A stretch of 64,000 bases of DNA from Sialis fuliginosa. Its lineage: Eukaryota > Arthropoda > Insecta > Megaloptera > Sialidae. The translations under genes and the position numbers were made by a program. The notes beneath the pieces are model-generated. The model did no database searches. It saw only the letters and a program-made list of their open reading frames with translations, and was not told the DNA's origin. The stretch is from positions 17,050,001 through 17,114,000 of the forward strand of contig OY540821.1 of the NCBI GenBank assembly GCA_961205875.1, read 5' to 3'. The stretch's first letter is position 1. The number at the start of each line of letters is the position of its first letter. This document shows positions 33,536 to 45,692 of this stretch, one piece after another.

Positions 33536-35318
33536 TATTTGTACGTAAAAAACGAAAGGACGTTTTAACTAATAAAATCAATTAATCTATTTTATAATAG
33601 GTAATGTGTAATGTGCATATGTTTTTTTAATAGTAACATTTTCGACTGTAAACACTTTAATGAAAAAAGTGATTGATCAAACAAAGACAGTCGGGAAATG
33701 CGAACAATTGTAGTCGCGATGATGATATCGCTTCGTTCCTTCACGACCCCCTCCTTCTTCACCCCATCACTCATTACCAACAATGCTGTTGTAATAAAAT
33801 GACGCAACAATTGGTTCGTTTGGAGAAATTGTAACAGGAAATATTTCTTCTTGATTTCGTATTTATTTCCTTAGATAATTTCACTTGTATTTCTGATTGA
33901 TTATATCTATTTTTTTTCTTCAGATTGTTGTTTTAGTTGAATTTTTATTTTATATTTGAGAAGTGGAGTTTTATTTTCTGTTAGGTATTTATCATATTTT
34001 TGTAGAAATTAAAACCAAATAAAGATACTGAAAGATTTAAGGCTTCAGCTGTTTTTATTGCTTCCTCGCCGTATAGAAGATACGAGAAGATTTGTGATCG
34101 TTTTAAAATTCTTCGATTTCAAAATTTTTCCGTTTCAGGTCAAGACAAACACTTTTCGTTCCGTGTCTATCTGTCTGTCGAGTGAATCCTTGTCACACGT
34201 ATAACTCATGAATTACTGAACCGATATTAATGAAACTTGGTTGGATGGTTGGGTCTGTCTTGAGGATGGTCCCATTTCAAAATCATCAAAATCGTGTGTC
34301 TACATCGTTCGTTGTAAAATATTCCCTTACAAAGATTTATCTCAATTTGCTTTAAAAATCGTCATTTGTTTTTTTTAATTTCTATTTACTTTGGCATATT
34401 AAATTTAGATTTGGATTGAAATTGTCAAAGAAACTATAATAAAAATATACGAAAAATTAATCAGGTGCGTCTTAAAAAAATGTTTGAATTAATATTTTTT
34501 GCAAAATTGTATAAAAATTAAATGGTTAACCAATGCCAGGCAATTGATCTGAACCCTGTATTGGTTTTTATTTAAATAGTTCAATAATTAACTATCTGTG
34601 GTGAATTTAGCACGAGGAAGCACTGTGCATTTACTTGGCAGATGTTTTTTTTCTTCAGATTGTTCTTTTAGACGGGGTACCGCTAATGCAATGAAAAGGT
34701 AATTTATCGCTTCTGAATTTGAATATTAGTTTAAATAGTATAAAATTGTAAACATAACTTTTTCGCCATTAGTAATTAATAGCATAAAAATCCTACAGTA
34801 TAAAATATCCTACAGCTGACGATGAGTCCATGTATAATGTACAACAATTTCCACAGTATTTGTTTACCCCACAAGAGTACAGATATTTGTTCCGGAGCAC
34901 TCTGTACCTACCACCACATTGCTACTCCGGTCGCGTACCTTCCCCCACCGCTCATCTGTAAAACAAAGAACACGCGATAGCGCGGGACTAATGTGTGACG
35001 AGTGTGGGGTCACAGACCACTCCCACCCCACCGGTGGGCGGGGCATCATCATGGCCTGCCTTGTTTACTGTCAAAATGTGATTTAGTTTCAACGAGCAGA
35101 ACTTGGTAATGTTAAAGATTGGAAAATAGTTTTTTTTATGTGGGGGAGGGGGGGGGGTGTTAATATAACAGAACATTTATTATGATCTAACTTCAGAAGA
35201 CGCCGTTTAAAGTTATAGATGATGATACAGAAACGTTTGTCTTTTGTCATTTTTTATTAAAGGTATAGGTTACCTATCGGCCTCATTTGTTTTAAAAGTC
35301 CAGTTGGTTAAAAACCAA
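33536..35318. other. no gene recognised outside family B
   Basis: Apart from the family B copy (34058-34655) there is a GC-richer patch at 34890-35060 and a G-rich tract (35141-35158). The 62- to 72-codon ORFs have no domain. Confidence 0.45.
34058..34655 (-). repeat. family B, near full length
   Basis: It runs from TTGCTTCCTCGCCG to GCACGAGGAAGCACTGTGC and the terminal ACTTGGCAGATG. It is the best-preserved reverse-oriented copy in the window. Confidence 0.75.
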
Positions 35319-35815
35319 TAAGGTACTGGCACCAGTTATGGCAACTATATGTTTTTGTGATTGACGGGCTTCTTTTTTGTAATTCTCATGAACTCATGTT
35401 ACTAATAAAACAAGTAACTCTTTATTTAATCAATTTAATTACCAAAGTCCCCAAATATAGTTTGTTTTTTAAATTATAGCCTTTTATTTTGTTTATGTTT
35501 TTCTCCAGTAATAGATAAAGTAAAACCAGTAATGAGCACGCAGTGATGGACACTTGCTAATGATAAGTACTACGACACAAAAGAATCGTCAAATTTGAAA
35601 CAGTGTAAAGCAGTTGCTATGATAACATAATAATAAATAAATAAATTATACTAATAATTAGTATAAATATCCACTATTTTGACATCTTCTGGCCGATTGT
35701 CATCAAATCACGCTGTAAGACAGTTGAATGAATATCAACAAATATTTCTAATTCAGTTTATCAAAAAAACGAAAACTTGCTCTTATAGCGGCCATAACTG
35801 GTGCCTTTATCTTAT
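35319..35815 (-). mobile_element. MITE family A, chimeric, with two right-type ends
   Basis: It begins TAAGGTACTGGCACCAGTTATGG, the complement of the usual right end. Instead of the left-type end it finishes GCGGCCATAACTGGTGCC, again the right-type end with the preceding GAAAACTTGCTC block (35770-35815). Confidence 0.75.
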
Positions 35816-36595
35816 GTCAAAATGAAATGCATTTTCACAAAATTCATTTAGGATTTATTTAAACTGAAAAACACAATTTAAGGTCCATCAAGTTTATTCT
35901 TGAGACGATTTGTTTGTATCGCGTGTAGTCTGGACGCAGCATTAAGTAATGTATAGTGACTCAGCGTTTAACGTTTCTAGCTTAAGCACCTCTAATTATA
36001 TTACCGTGTGGCCATGGCTAATAATCATTAAAATTGTATTTATACAGATTACTGTTTGAATAAACCGTAAATACTATGATTTCAATAGAACCGTAGGTTT
36101 TATTTTGTGAATAGTCAATATATTAATGTCTTTGTATGATTAATGTATTGTGTATACAGTAGAGACTCGGTGAATTGAACTATGTCGAACTATGTTCAAT
36201 ATTTTATAATATGAACAAATGAGTATTATAAAAAATATATATTTTATGTCTTTTAAAACACTTTTTTTGTAATTAAGGTTTATTAAAATGATAATTTTGA
36301 TAAAAACATTTGTTTGTTAAAATCAGTTATTTTTTAAAATCATTTCTTTTTAGATACACCAATTTATAACAATTATTCGTCTCTACAAGTGGTACTTTTG
36401 TATGAGTTCAATCAATTTGAAAACAAAAAGATTTACCAGTTTCAAACCCTTCACTGTAATATTTCCAATTAAAAAGAAAATATTCAAAGACGTCACAGAT
36501 ATTTTTCAAGATATGACGTACACAATTTATATGGCTTCGATATCACGTTGTAGCAAAAATAGGTAGCAGTAAAAATTACTTACTATTAACAGCTA
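35816..36595. other. no gene recognised; isolated pogo-like end
   Basis: CAGTAGAGACTCGGTGAATT at 36157 resembles pogo/Tigger termini (CAGTA, then AATTGAAC), but no second end was found. Confidence 0.3.
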
Positions 36596-37088
36596 GGGTC
36601 AACTGGGGTAAAAGTGAAACAAAATACAAATCTTTCATGTTTTTTGACAGTTAAAGATACAAATTCATACTTTAATTTTTTCTACTAGAACGATACAACA
36701 CGGACTTTAAAAATCAAAAAACTGTGTTTCATTTTTAACCTCTAATTTGGGAAAAATTGAAACAGGCCTCTAATGGAAAATATTTCTCGAAAAATTAAAA
36801 GAAAAGCTACTTTGGCAAGTTTGATTTATCTTCTTTGTGGCATATCAATGTGAAATTGTAACTTTAATTAATATCTGAGCTATACAGAAAGTTATGTGCA
36901 AAGAATTACATGGACTAACAGACATTGACTAACAGGGTGAAGGGGTGACAAATCATATTTTCAGGTTGCTTTAACAAACCTTTAATGATGATGTCAGTTT
37001 TTATAATTCTCCTATAAACAAATTAGTTGCAAGCTTGTTTCACTTTTACCCCATTGTTTTGGTGTTTCATATTTACCCCGCTCGACCC
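36596..37088 (+). mobile_element. MITE family D, complete
   Basis: It is flanked by TA on both sides (36594-36595, 37089-37090). The termini GGGTCAACTGGGGTAAAAG and the complement of GGGTCGAGCGGGGTAAATA form imperfect inverted repeats of about 25 bases. The core GGGGTAAAAGTGAAAC recurs in degenerate form five times in both orientations. No coding frame; length 493 bp. Confidence 0.82.
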
Positions 37089-37303
37089 TATAGTCTATTT
37101 GTTTTAAAGTAATCTAATGTTAAAGGTTAATTTCGCCTGCGAGTGTCAAATTTTAATGTTCTAATTGTTTTTTTTTCTAACAGTTAATTGTCTGGCTGAT
37201 TTCTGGATCAACCCTTAATTTTCAATAAAAATATTACATAACATTCAACCAACCCTTACTTATTATACAACACCGTGTTTCGTCTCATTTACCGGCAGTG
37301 CAG

Positions 37304-37311
37304 TGACGTCA
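37304..37311. promoter_or_regulatory. CRE-like TGACGTCA
   Basis: A perfect CRE palindrome in a mildly CpG-rich stretch after MITE D. No adjacent gene is recognised. Confidence 0.2.
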
Positions 37312-37565
37312 CTATGACGACAAAGGTTTTATATTGTCATTATTATTATACAACAACTACTACACTATGGTATATTTGCCGTGAAATCAGGAACTCAACA
37401 GGTTGTATGCAAGGGGGGGGAGGGAGGGGGGCTCACACACACGCCAACAAAAACCTTTTTATTATTATTGAAGACGGAATTAACATAATAATATTATTGT
37501 CATCTCTATACTATACTTCGGAGTTGGAATCTATTCGTGCATTTGCGATTGAACAAACTTTTCTA

Positions 37566-37610
37566 TGTGTGTGTGTGTGTGTGTGTATGTGTGTGTGTGT
37601 GTGTGTGTGT
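37566..37610 (+). repeat. (TG)n microsatellite
   Basis: A TG run broken once by TA. It inflates the overlapping 130-codon ORF with a Cys/Val stretch. Confidence 0.93.
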
Positions 37611-37946
37611 AAGTTTAATGGTGTACTTCTAGGTAGTGAATTAAAAGTTGTCGATGCTATAAATTGATAACAATTATTATGCTTTCATTGATATTTTATT
37701 TAAGTAGATAACATTATGTGCATTTAAACTTTTTTTGTCATCTTGATACATATTTTATAATGCGATTTGTTTTTGCGTTGAATATACTTATAGGTAAAGG
37801 CATAAAGGTATAGTAAGAATTGAAATTTTGACTAAATTTTTGTTTATTTCAAAACAGGATTTGTATATAGGTATTTGGTTCAATATATATCCAGGAGGAA
37901 AAAAAACATTGAATTTTATAGATATTTTGATGATTTTTCATGTTCT

Positions 37947-39417
37947 GAATTTGGTGCTAATCGGATTAGAAGTTTTAGAAATATTCAAAATTTTGTAACT
38001 TTGCGATTATTATCTCACTAATTTTGATAAGACTTGGTACATTTGTAGTTCAATTGAATCTAAGGTATATTTATTATTTGTACGTGCCTAAACAGCTATT
38101 AAAGGGGTGAAAACCACCCTCAAAATTTGAATTTTAAATACTAATTAATACGTCACTAATTCGTATTGCCTTGAAAACAAATGCAACTAAATTAAAATTG
38201 TTCTACGAATGTGTATTATGTTTTTGACATTAGGACATTAGAAAATTAATATTTATAATACAAAGGTGAATTTTATATCTGATAAATCCCACCGAATTTT
38301 TGCATATATTAAAAACTATTTAAAAAGATATTAAATTTTGGAATTTTTCGTATTATTTTTGAAACGGTGCGAGTTAGAAAATATATTTTGAATAAACGTT
38401 GTAGAGAATATTATTATCTATAATGTAATTAATACGATAAAAATAGTCAGGCTAACAATAAACTATATTTCAGGTATCGACAAACCTGAAATTATTACAC
38501 AGATACATTTTTGTAGTCACCTTTACCTTACTTATTAAAATTTCCGAAACAGAAACTATCTTACCATAATCATGACTAAACACACAAACAATCTGATCTT
38601 AAAAGAATCTCCGTTTTAAAAAGGAGTACGTGAAGAAAAAGGCGACGATGTAGGAGTGGAGTAAAAAGGAGAAGAGAAAAAAAACCGTAAAGCATTCAAC
38701 CAAGTCTGAGACTATTCTATCAATCACTTTTAGTATATAAGTGTCACTCCACAGTGGCTATAGAAAGTGTACAACATGCTCTGACAAGGGAGGGGGTGAG
38801 GAAGGGGTCGGTCGGTCATCAAAAGAAACATGCGGCCAGAGGGTGTTTAAAAAATGAAAAGAAAAATGCAAGCGGTAAGCGAGTGTATGCTTATAATATG
38901 GAATTTTGTGGTACTGAATAATATTTTAACTAAATATCTTTTGGTTCTTTAAAATACGTAAAATAATCAATATAAATTTATTGTAATTTAAATTAATATA
39001 ATAAAGATATGTGAATTTCTTTTTGAGCTCGCGATATGCCAATAAAATATCGGTATGGAGAACCATACATGACTTTCATGTTCTTTAATATCTTTTTAAA
39101 TAATTTTTAATATATGAAAAATTTCAATGGGATTTGTTAGAAATAAAACTCACCTTTGTATTATAAATATTAGTTTTCTAATGTCCTAATGTCAAAGGCG
39201 TAATACACATTCGTAGAACAATTGAATTAGTGATATATTAATTAGTATTGTGAGGGCGGTTTTCACCCCTTTAATAGCTGCTTTGGCACGTAAAAAAATA
39301 AATGTCCTTTAGATTCAATTGAACTACAAATGTACCAAGTCTTATCAAAATTCAAACATTCAAAAGTTACAAAATTTCGAATATTTCCAAAACCCCTAAT
39401 CCGATTAGCACCAAAAT
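37947..39417. repeat. large inverted repeat family I
   Basis: The arms at 37947-38342 and 39083-39417 are inverted copies: GGTGCTAATCGGATTAGAAG against CCCCTAATCCGATTAGCACC at the outer ends, and TAGGACATTAGAAAATTAAT against its complement further in. They flank a spacer of about 740 bases. No coding frame; probably a foldback element or two opposed insertions. Confidence 0.65.
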
Positions 39418-39986
39418 CAATAGGTCTGGAGTACTCATTGTGACAAACATTTTCCCCAAAAATAATTCAGATCGGTGCATTTTTAGATACATATTCTACA
39501 GGTACAAAAACATTTTTGATCATACAGAAAAAATATTTATATAAAAATCAATCGAAACAAGTAAAATTACCAGACATTGACAAATAACATTGGCTTCGAA
39601 CCCCAGCGTGGTATTTTTATGGGCGATCAGATACTCCGGGTCAGTTCCGGGCAGTGGCGGGTCAAATGCATTCCTCGTTTAGTCTAATCGTTTCCGGTGA
39701 TACCGGAGCATCGTGTAACTATATACAACCATCGTGCAGGGCCGGAGGATAGGTGCTTCACTGTATAGCCAAGGTTACGTTAATTTAAAACAGTGTTAGC
39801 TTCCCCCCCCCCCCCCCCTATTTTTTACATTTATACGTTACATTACGTATTAATATTGAAAAACATTATAAAAAAAATTATTATGCTATGTAAAAAAAAT
39901 ACCTTCTTAATAATTTATGTAAATAAATTATTTTACTGAATTATAGAAAGTGTTATTGAAAAATATTATAATATTTTATAATCGTA
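39418..39986. other. no gene recognised
   Basis: A GC-richer patch at 39595-39760 contains a TTCGAACCCC stretch without a tRNA fold that I can complete. A 16-base C run follows. Confidence 0.4.
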
Positions 39987-40465
39987 TAAGGTACTGTCAC
40001 CAGTCTTAGATATGGCTCCAGTAATGGCTATTTTTAAATTAAATGTCGGAACTAGAAATTGATATTTGATTACTACCATTTCTGAATATTAATCTATATA
40101 CATTTAACTGTCTTACAGCGTGATTTGATCACAATCGGCCAATATGTGTCAAAACTAATTATTAGTATAATTTATTTATTAATTATTATATTATCATAGC
40201 AACTGCTTTACATTGTTTCAAATTTGACGATTCTTTTGTGTCGTAGTACTTATCATTAGCAAGTCCTCATTACTGGTTTTACTTTATCCATTACTGTTGG
40301 AGAAAAACCATAAATAAAATAAAAGGCTATAATTTAATAAACAAACTATATTTGCGGACTTTTGTAATTAAATTGATTAAATAAAGAGTTACTTGTTTTA
40401 TTAGTAACATGAGTTCATGAAAATTAAAATTAAAAATAGCGGCCATAACTGGTGCCAGTACCTTA
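39987..40465 (+). mobile_element. MITE family A, complete
   Basis: It runs from AAGGTACTGTCACCAGTC to AACTGGTGCCAGTACCTTA. The GTGGACATTT block is deleted. Confidence 0.86.
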
Positions 40466-41744
40466 TATGTCTAAATGTTGGTAAATATTTATAAAATATA
40501 TACCACTTTAAGTCATATAAAAATATATCTAAATATTAATAATACATGTAAGCTATATTAAATTGCTTAGACTTTACCACTAATGATTGTAAAGATTATA
40601 ATCAAAATAGTGTATCTATTGTGGTAGTGAACGCAGACGACATATTATTATAGATATTAGTTAGGAATTTAAATACGATAATAGTATACTACAGCTGCAT
40701 TTATTCAAAGCTAAAAAAACTAACCTAATTTTAAACGTATTTATGTTATCATGTAATCAGGGATGTCCAACTTTAATAATCATTATAATTCAGGATTGCA
40801 TTGATTTAAAAAATATTATTCCAATAATTTAGATCAGCGGTCGTGAAAATTTCAGACCACTAAATTTATAATTATAACCCTGCGCACTATTAATTTGTGA
40901 ATTTTAGGATTCCGAAGAAACCCTATTAATCTCACTTTGTCGTCCGTCCGTCCGTCCTTTTCAGTAAAAGTAAACTATATAAGATGTAACATATAACATG
41001 TAAAATGATGCCCTCTAGTAATAGATATATACAAATTTGTTCGGGGGGGGGGGGGGGGGGGGGTAAGGAGCTAAAGCTATGTAAAAAAAATTCTTTATAC
41101 CAAGGCATGTGGCACGTCAAAATGTATAACCAATCAACATACCGTTTTTTTAGTTTGGTTTATAAATATTTTAAAATTATATATGCCTGTTTATATTTTA
41201 TTGAATAATGAATTTTACATTCAGTTATATTTGTTTAAGCCAGAGGTTCTCAAATTCTCAGAATATAAATGTTTTATTAATGGTATATTATATAAGGACT
41301 AAAGAGGAGGCGGTTCGCCCAGGGTGTAAAAAAAGGTAGAAGAGGTTAATAAGGATTTAAAAGTGATATGAAAACTAAAAAAATAAAAGTAGCACCAAAA
41401 TTGAATTGATAACGACATTTTTTAGGGCAAGCGGGTTGTGTAACTAAAATTTCACCCTGTATTTATAATAAAGATTTTTAAAAGAAATATAAGTTTCGCT
41501 GGAAACATTTTAACAAGCACTTATATATATATATATTAAAGAAGAACAGTAATTATTCATAAATGTGAATCACACTTTGTACACAAAAAGTTGATAAATA
41601 GAAAGAACGACGGGGAATAATAAGTAAGTAGGAGAAGAATAAGAAAAAGGCACGACGGCGACAAAATAGGTGCTATATGATTAATTAGACTATGTGCCGG
41701 ATGCGTGACCGACCGCCCCCACGTAATTCTTATTCACCTTTCAT
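40466..41744. other. no gene recognised
   Basis: AT-rich DNA with the 21-base G run and a family L-like stretch (GGATTCCGAAGAAACCC and CGTCCGTCCGTCCGTCC, 40909-40957). Confidence 0.45.
41043..41063 (+). repeat. poly-G tract, 21 bases
   Basis: The longest of several G/C homopolymers. Others of 15-16 bases are at 14192-14206 (G), 39803-39818 (C), 44012-44026 (C), 44845-44860 (C) and 54475-54489 (C). Confidence 0.95.
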
Positions 41745-41890
41745 CGCAGACACAAATACGCAGTGAATGTCGCTGAGTGACATTGACAGATTAGAAATCG
41801 CCGCCATATTGTTGACACGATGAATCGTCGGATGTTCTCCATAGCCGACTTCGTCTGTGACTATTTTAGTCACTAGGGCCTCCGATTGCG
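41745..41890. promoter_or_regulatory. CpG-rich segment with YY1/Pho-like motif
   Basis: CpG-rich DNA contains GCCGCCATATTG, a good match to the YY1/Pleiohomeotic site, and GTGACTATTTTAGTCAC, a 17-base dyad (about 41857-41873). A Helitron-like element starts right after it. Confidence 0.3.
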
Positions 41891-41909
41891 ACCCTCGTAT
41901 GTATCCATA

Positions 41910-42412
41910 TATACTAATATTATAAATGCGAAAGTGTGTTTGTTACCTTTTCACGGCTAAACCGATTTTGATGAAATTTGACAGGGAGATAGCATGCACT
42001 CTGAGAAAGGACATAGGCTACTTCGAACCCCTGCTGGTTTGTTTGCTAGATTCAATGCTGGTTTTCAAGCGTGTTTTGGCGCTGGATTGTTGTCATGGTT
42101 TCAATGTGTGTTGGCTTCACACGAAACTTGATTTTGTAGATGGTTTTGATGCGTGCTAAGTGACAGTTCTAATATATATCAACATACATAATACTATAGT
42201 GGATGTGGATTATGAAAATAAATAATTCCTTTGGGTGAACAATATATAATTAATGTTTATTAATTTCAATAGTTAAACTACAATTCAGTTTTCTCACATT
42301 TATTTTTTACATGCAGGATCGATCTTATGAGGTATGTTTAATAAAACTCACATTTGAATATTTATAAAATGGACATTCGAAATCCACGCGAGCAATGCCG
42401 CGGGTAGCAGCT
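41910..42412 (+). mobile_element. Helitron-like element of the widespread insect type
   Basis: It begins ACTAATATTATAAATGCG and soon carries ACCGATTTTGATGAAATTTG, then CATAGGCTAC; it ends GCCGCGGGTAGCAGCT. This order resembles the small Helitron-like repeats I know from insect genomes, which normally end in CAGCTAGT; here the last bases are changed. The 77-codon ORF starting at 41926 is a by-product of this sequence. Confidence 0.55.
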
Positions 42413-42956
42413 CGACTCAATTTTTTTCCGTGTACCTTTTTTTTCTAAAAGATACTTTATACCTATATACATAGGTATCATAATAAAATTAGTATAATAA
42501 TAATTCTTTTGAAGTAACCTAACCTAACCTGTTTGTGAAAGCTATATACAAAGAATCATTGCACATTTTATTATACGAAATTACTGTTCTTAACTGCAAT
42601 AGCGCTGGACATCCCGCCGCAATATTTCACCGGAGCATTCCGGGCACACATACACATTACTCCGGAACTGATAACATCGGAATTACCGGATGCCCGGACC
42701 AAGCAAATATTTATTATTTTTTGTTGCTCGCGCATTATGTCACGTGATTTATTGGCCCCCGGATTATTTATAGTCCGAGACCTTCGTTTGTTTTACATCT
42801 TTGTTGTTTTTTATTCCATAGCACTCCGGATTTATCTGATATAGGTGGTAAAAAGTTCGTAATATAAAATATACATGTCTAGTGTGCTGTTTATTGTGAT
42901 TTCTTTAATTATTGTTAGATTTACATATGTTAATACTTCATATGAGTTAATCTCAA
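42413..42956. other. no gene recognised
   Basis: A CCGGA-rich patch (42625-42700: CCGGAGCATTCCGGGC, CTCCGGAACTG, CCGGATGCCCGG) lies in AT-rich DNA; no coding frame with a domain. Confidence 0.4.
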
Positions 42957-42996
42957 GTGCTTCCTCGCAATATCGAAGATACAAGAAACTTTCAAT
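42957..42996 (-). repeat. family B terminal fragment
   Basis: The fragment AGTGCTTCCTCGCAATATCG continues for about 20 more bases, then joins a family A internal fragment. Confidence 0.6.
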
Positions 42997-43111
42997 AACT
43001 TATCCATTACTGGAGAGAAAACATAAACAAAATAAAAGGCTATAATTTATAAAAAAACAAACTATATTTGCGGACTTTGGTAATTAAATTGATTAAATAA
43101 AGAATTACTTG
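42997..43111 (+). mobile_element. MITE family A, internal fragment
   Basis: It contains TTATCCATTACTGGAGAG and GCGGACTTTGGTAATTAAA without either terminus. It directly follows a family B fragment (42957-42996). Confidence 0.7.
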
Positions 43112-43321
43112 GAAACCTTGCATAAGCGTATATGGGGGTGCGGGTCTTGAATTTTTCGGGTCATTGTGATCCAAATCTATTTTCTTTTTTTGATATTCGC
43201 GCGTTTTAATGTTTAAATACTTGTGATTTAAAAGAAACATTAGATGAAATATAATGAAAATTATTATTTATAAAGTAAGTTATGATGTTCCTTCTAATTT
43301 AAAACATGAAATATAACTAAA

Positions 43322-43545
43322 AGATTTTGTTAAAAGTATGTTTTTTTGCATAGAAAATGAAAAGTGAAAAGTTAAAATTTTCAAACCGCAGTTGTGATGT
43401 AGAATCATTTATTTACTATATAAATATATAAGAATTTATTAAAAAAAGTAAAAGCTTGAACTTACGGTGTTTCATAACTAGTTTTTTTTTTGTTAATGGG
43501 AGGGGTAGGATTGACAAAATATGCCTATTGAAAATTTCACGCCCC
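43322..43545 (-). mobile_element. family C, internally deleted copy
   Basis: It holds the GTTAAAAGTATGTTT and CAAACCGCAG blocks of one arm, then jumps to GTAGAATCATTTATTTAC and the ACTAGTTTTT flank. Most of both arms is gone. Confidence 0.65.
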
Positions 43546-44929
43546 GCCACTGTTTAAAACACTGTCGTAGACGAAATAATAAATTTTATAAAAATAATAA
43601 CCGCACGTGATTTGTACAAGAAGCAGAAGAAGTACAAATTATGGGAATGACAGATTTTCGCCGCCCTTGGTTAGTAAATAGCCGGTTAATAGCGTTTTGG
43701 GGGTGTTAGGGGTGAATCCTGCGGTGCGAGACTTGCGATGGGGGGGGGGGAGAGGGTGGGGGTACAACTGAGCGTGCTACTGACATTTTCGTTTCGATTC
43801 TCTCTCACGAGAAGTGGGCTTTTGAATGAAAGTGCCAATTTCATCAACACTAGAATATTGTAAGTGTATTTTTTTATTTGGAAAATGTGAAAAAAATTTG
43901 ATGGAAACTCTCGTATGTCACATATTTGAAAAAAAAAGAGTATTATTTTTGTCGTTGAGAGCAGAGCCGTAACTAGAGACTCGGGGCCTCGGGACAGCGA
44001 GTGATCGATAACCCCCCCCCCCCCCCGCTATATAAATAAAAAAATTGAATACCTTTTTTTACTTCAATATAAAATTTTTGCATGTTACTAATTTTAATCA
44101 ACTTTGTTTATCAATCTTGCTGGCCCCAATTTTTACGATACTGCAAGGGCTCTCTTTGCTATGGGACCCCGGGGCACTGCAAAATGATTCTTTAGTACCA
44201 AAGTTGGTATTACTGATTCAATATAATTTTTTTTAAGGATATCATTTGGTAGAAGTTAAAATTCTCTAAAAAAGTGTCTATATAACGTCATGTCTCTCAT
44301 CGACACCCCCTCCCCCCCCCTCTTAGCGACGCCACTGGCTATAATTACATATTTTTAATGAATATGTATGTAAAATAAACATAATTGAAAAAATATTCGA
44401 ATTGTGAGTAGGTAATTATATTCCTACTTTTTAATATTTTAAAATACCCATCGTCTAAAAATAAATCAGTAATCTTTTAATACACCAAAACATCCCTTAC
44501 AGTGACATTTTCTGACCACAGCAGTCAAAAATTTCGAATCTAACTTGTGTTTGGCTTCCTGTCGCGCTGAATTACATAAAACTCTATATCAAACAAATCA
44601 AAAACACGTGTTACATCTCAATCAGAAGTCTTGTCCACGTGTCAGGGCTTTTCTACAGCTCCCACCCAACACACCCTCACGTATGCGTACAGTGTGGTCT
44701 AGAAATATGGAATAAGACTGGAGAAATAGTAATTATTATATTTTAAGGCTTGTATAATATTTAAATGTACTTTTTTAAATCATTTCACTAAAAATTTAAT
44801 TGTATGCACTTTATACTCAAATATAAATTTTAATACTGTGCTTACCCCCCCCCCCCCCCCTTTCCAAATAGTAATTATTTTAAGGCTTGTATTTAAATGT
44901 CATTTTGACATTTGTATAAATTTAGATTT
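43546..44929. other. no gene recognised; C runs and hAT-like ends
   Basis: CAGAGCCGTAACTAG (43972) and the complement of CAGTGGCGTCGCTA (ending 44337) look like opposed hAT termini, but the flanking 8-mers differ. Two C runs of 15-16 bases are present. Confidence 0.35.
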
Positions 44930-45095
44930 AAAATATATGAAAAAATATTTTTTAGTAAAATTGTATAAAAATTAAATGGTTAACCAATTCCAGGCAATTT
45001 ATATAAACACTATCGGTTTTTATTTAAATTGTTGAATAATGGTGAATTTAGCACGAGGAAGCACTGTGCATTTACTTGGCAGATGTTTTTTTCTT
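44930..45095 (-). repeat. family B end fragment
   Basis: It contains TTAACCAATTCCAGGCAATT and ends with GCACGAGGAAGCACTGTG and ACTTGGCAGATG. Confidence 0.7.
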
Positions 45096-45484
45096 AATTA
45101 TTTAATTTTGTTATATTTTATTTCAGTCTTGATATTTACCAATTTAAAAATATTTGAGGAAATATATTTTTTTTGTTGCACCCTGTACGTAACAGACCAC
45201 ATACACATGCTCAAGACGGTGGGGATCGAACCCCTACTTTATTGGAACCTCTTGAGGCCGACAGTTTCAAGTACTGCTGGTTTGATTATGTCGATGGGAA
45301 AATGTTATTACCAATGTTTTCTGTAGTACACCGTGTACAAACTATCTTGTTAAAACATTATGGGGGAATGAGTGAAGCATAGGGGGGGGGGCTTTGATTT
45401 AACATATTAACATAAATATGTTGATATATAGACATTAAATATTAACGGTTTCGTAACGAACGTCGGTTTTGAAACGACAATTAA

Positions 45485-45692
45485 ATGTACAACCAAGTTT
45501 CATTAATATCGGTTCAGTGGTTCATAAGTCATGAGTGTGAGAAGGATTCACTCGACAGACAGATAGACATGGAACGAAAAGTGTTTGTCTTGACTTGAAA
45601 CGGAAAGATCAAGTTAAAATTTTGAAATCGGAGAACAATTTTTTATCTCATTTTAAAACGATCACAAAGCTTCTCGTATCTTCGATATGGCG
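45485..45692 (+). repeat. family B middle and end fragment
   Basis: It runs from AAGTTTCATTAATATCGG through TTCACTCGACAGACAG to AAAGCTTCTCGTATCTTCG. It may be the other part of the copy at 44930. Confidence 0.7.

Noticed and set aside
34810-34860. hammerhead ribozyme-like CTGACGATGAGTCC
   Set aside because: The CTGANGA core is followed by no stem II with a GAAA box, so the fold is incomplete. Similar CTGATGA hits near 21035, 25997 and 52696 also fail.
37275-37667. 130-codon ORF
   Set aside because: The frame is held open by a TG microsatellite and low-complexity sequence; no domain is visible.
41926-42159. 77-codon ORF
   Set aside because: It is Helitron-like repeat sequence that translates by chance.
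42513-42535. telomere-like AACCTAACCTAACC
   Set aside because: Only about three units; too short to be telomeric and common by chance in insect DNA.
43972-44337. second hAT element between opposed CAG...CTG ends
   Set aside because: The termini are similar but the flanking 8-mers do not match, so a single insertion is not supported.
45180-45290. second tRNA-like stretch (GGGGATCGAACCCC)
   Set aside because: Only a T-arm-like hairpin; the D and anticodon arms do not form.
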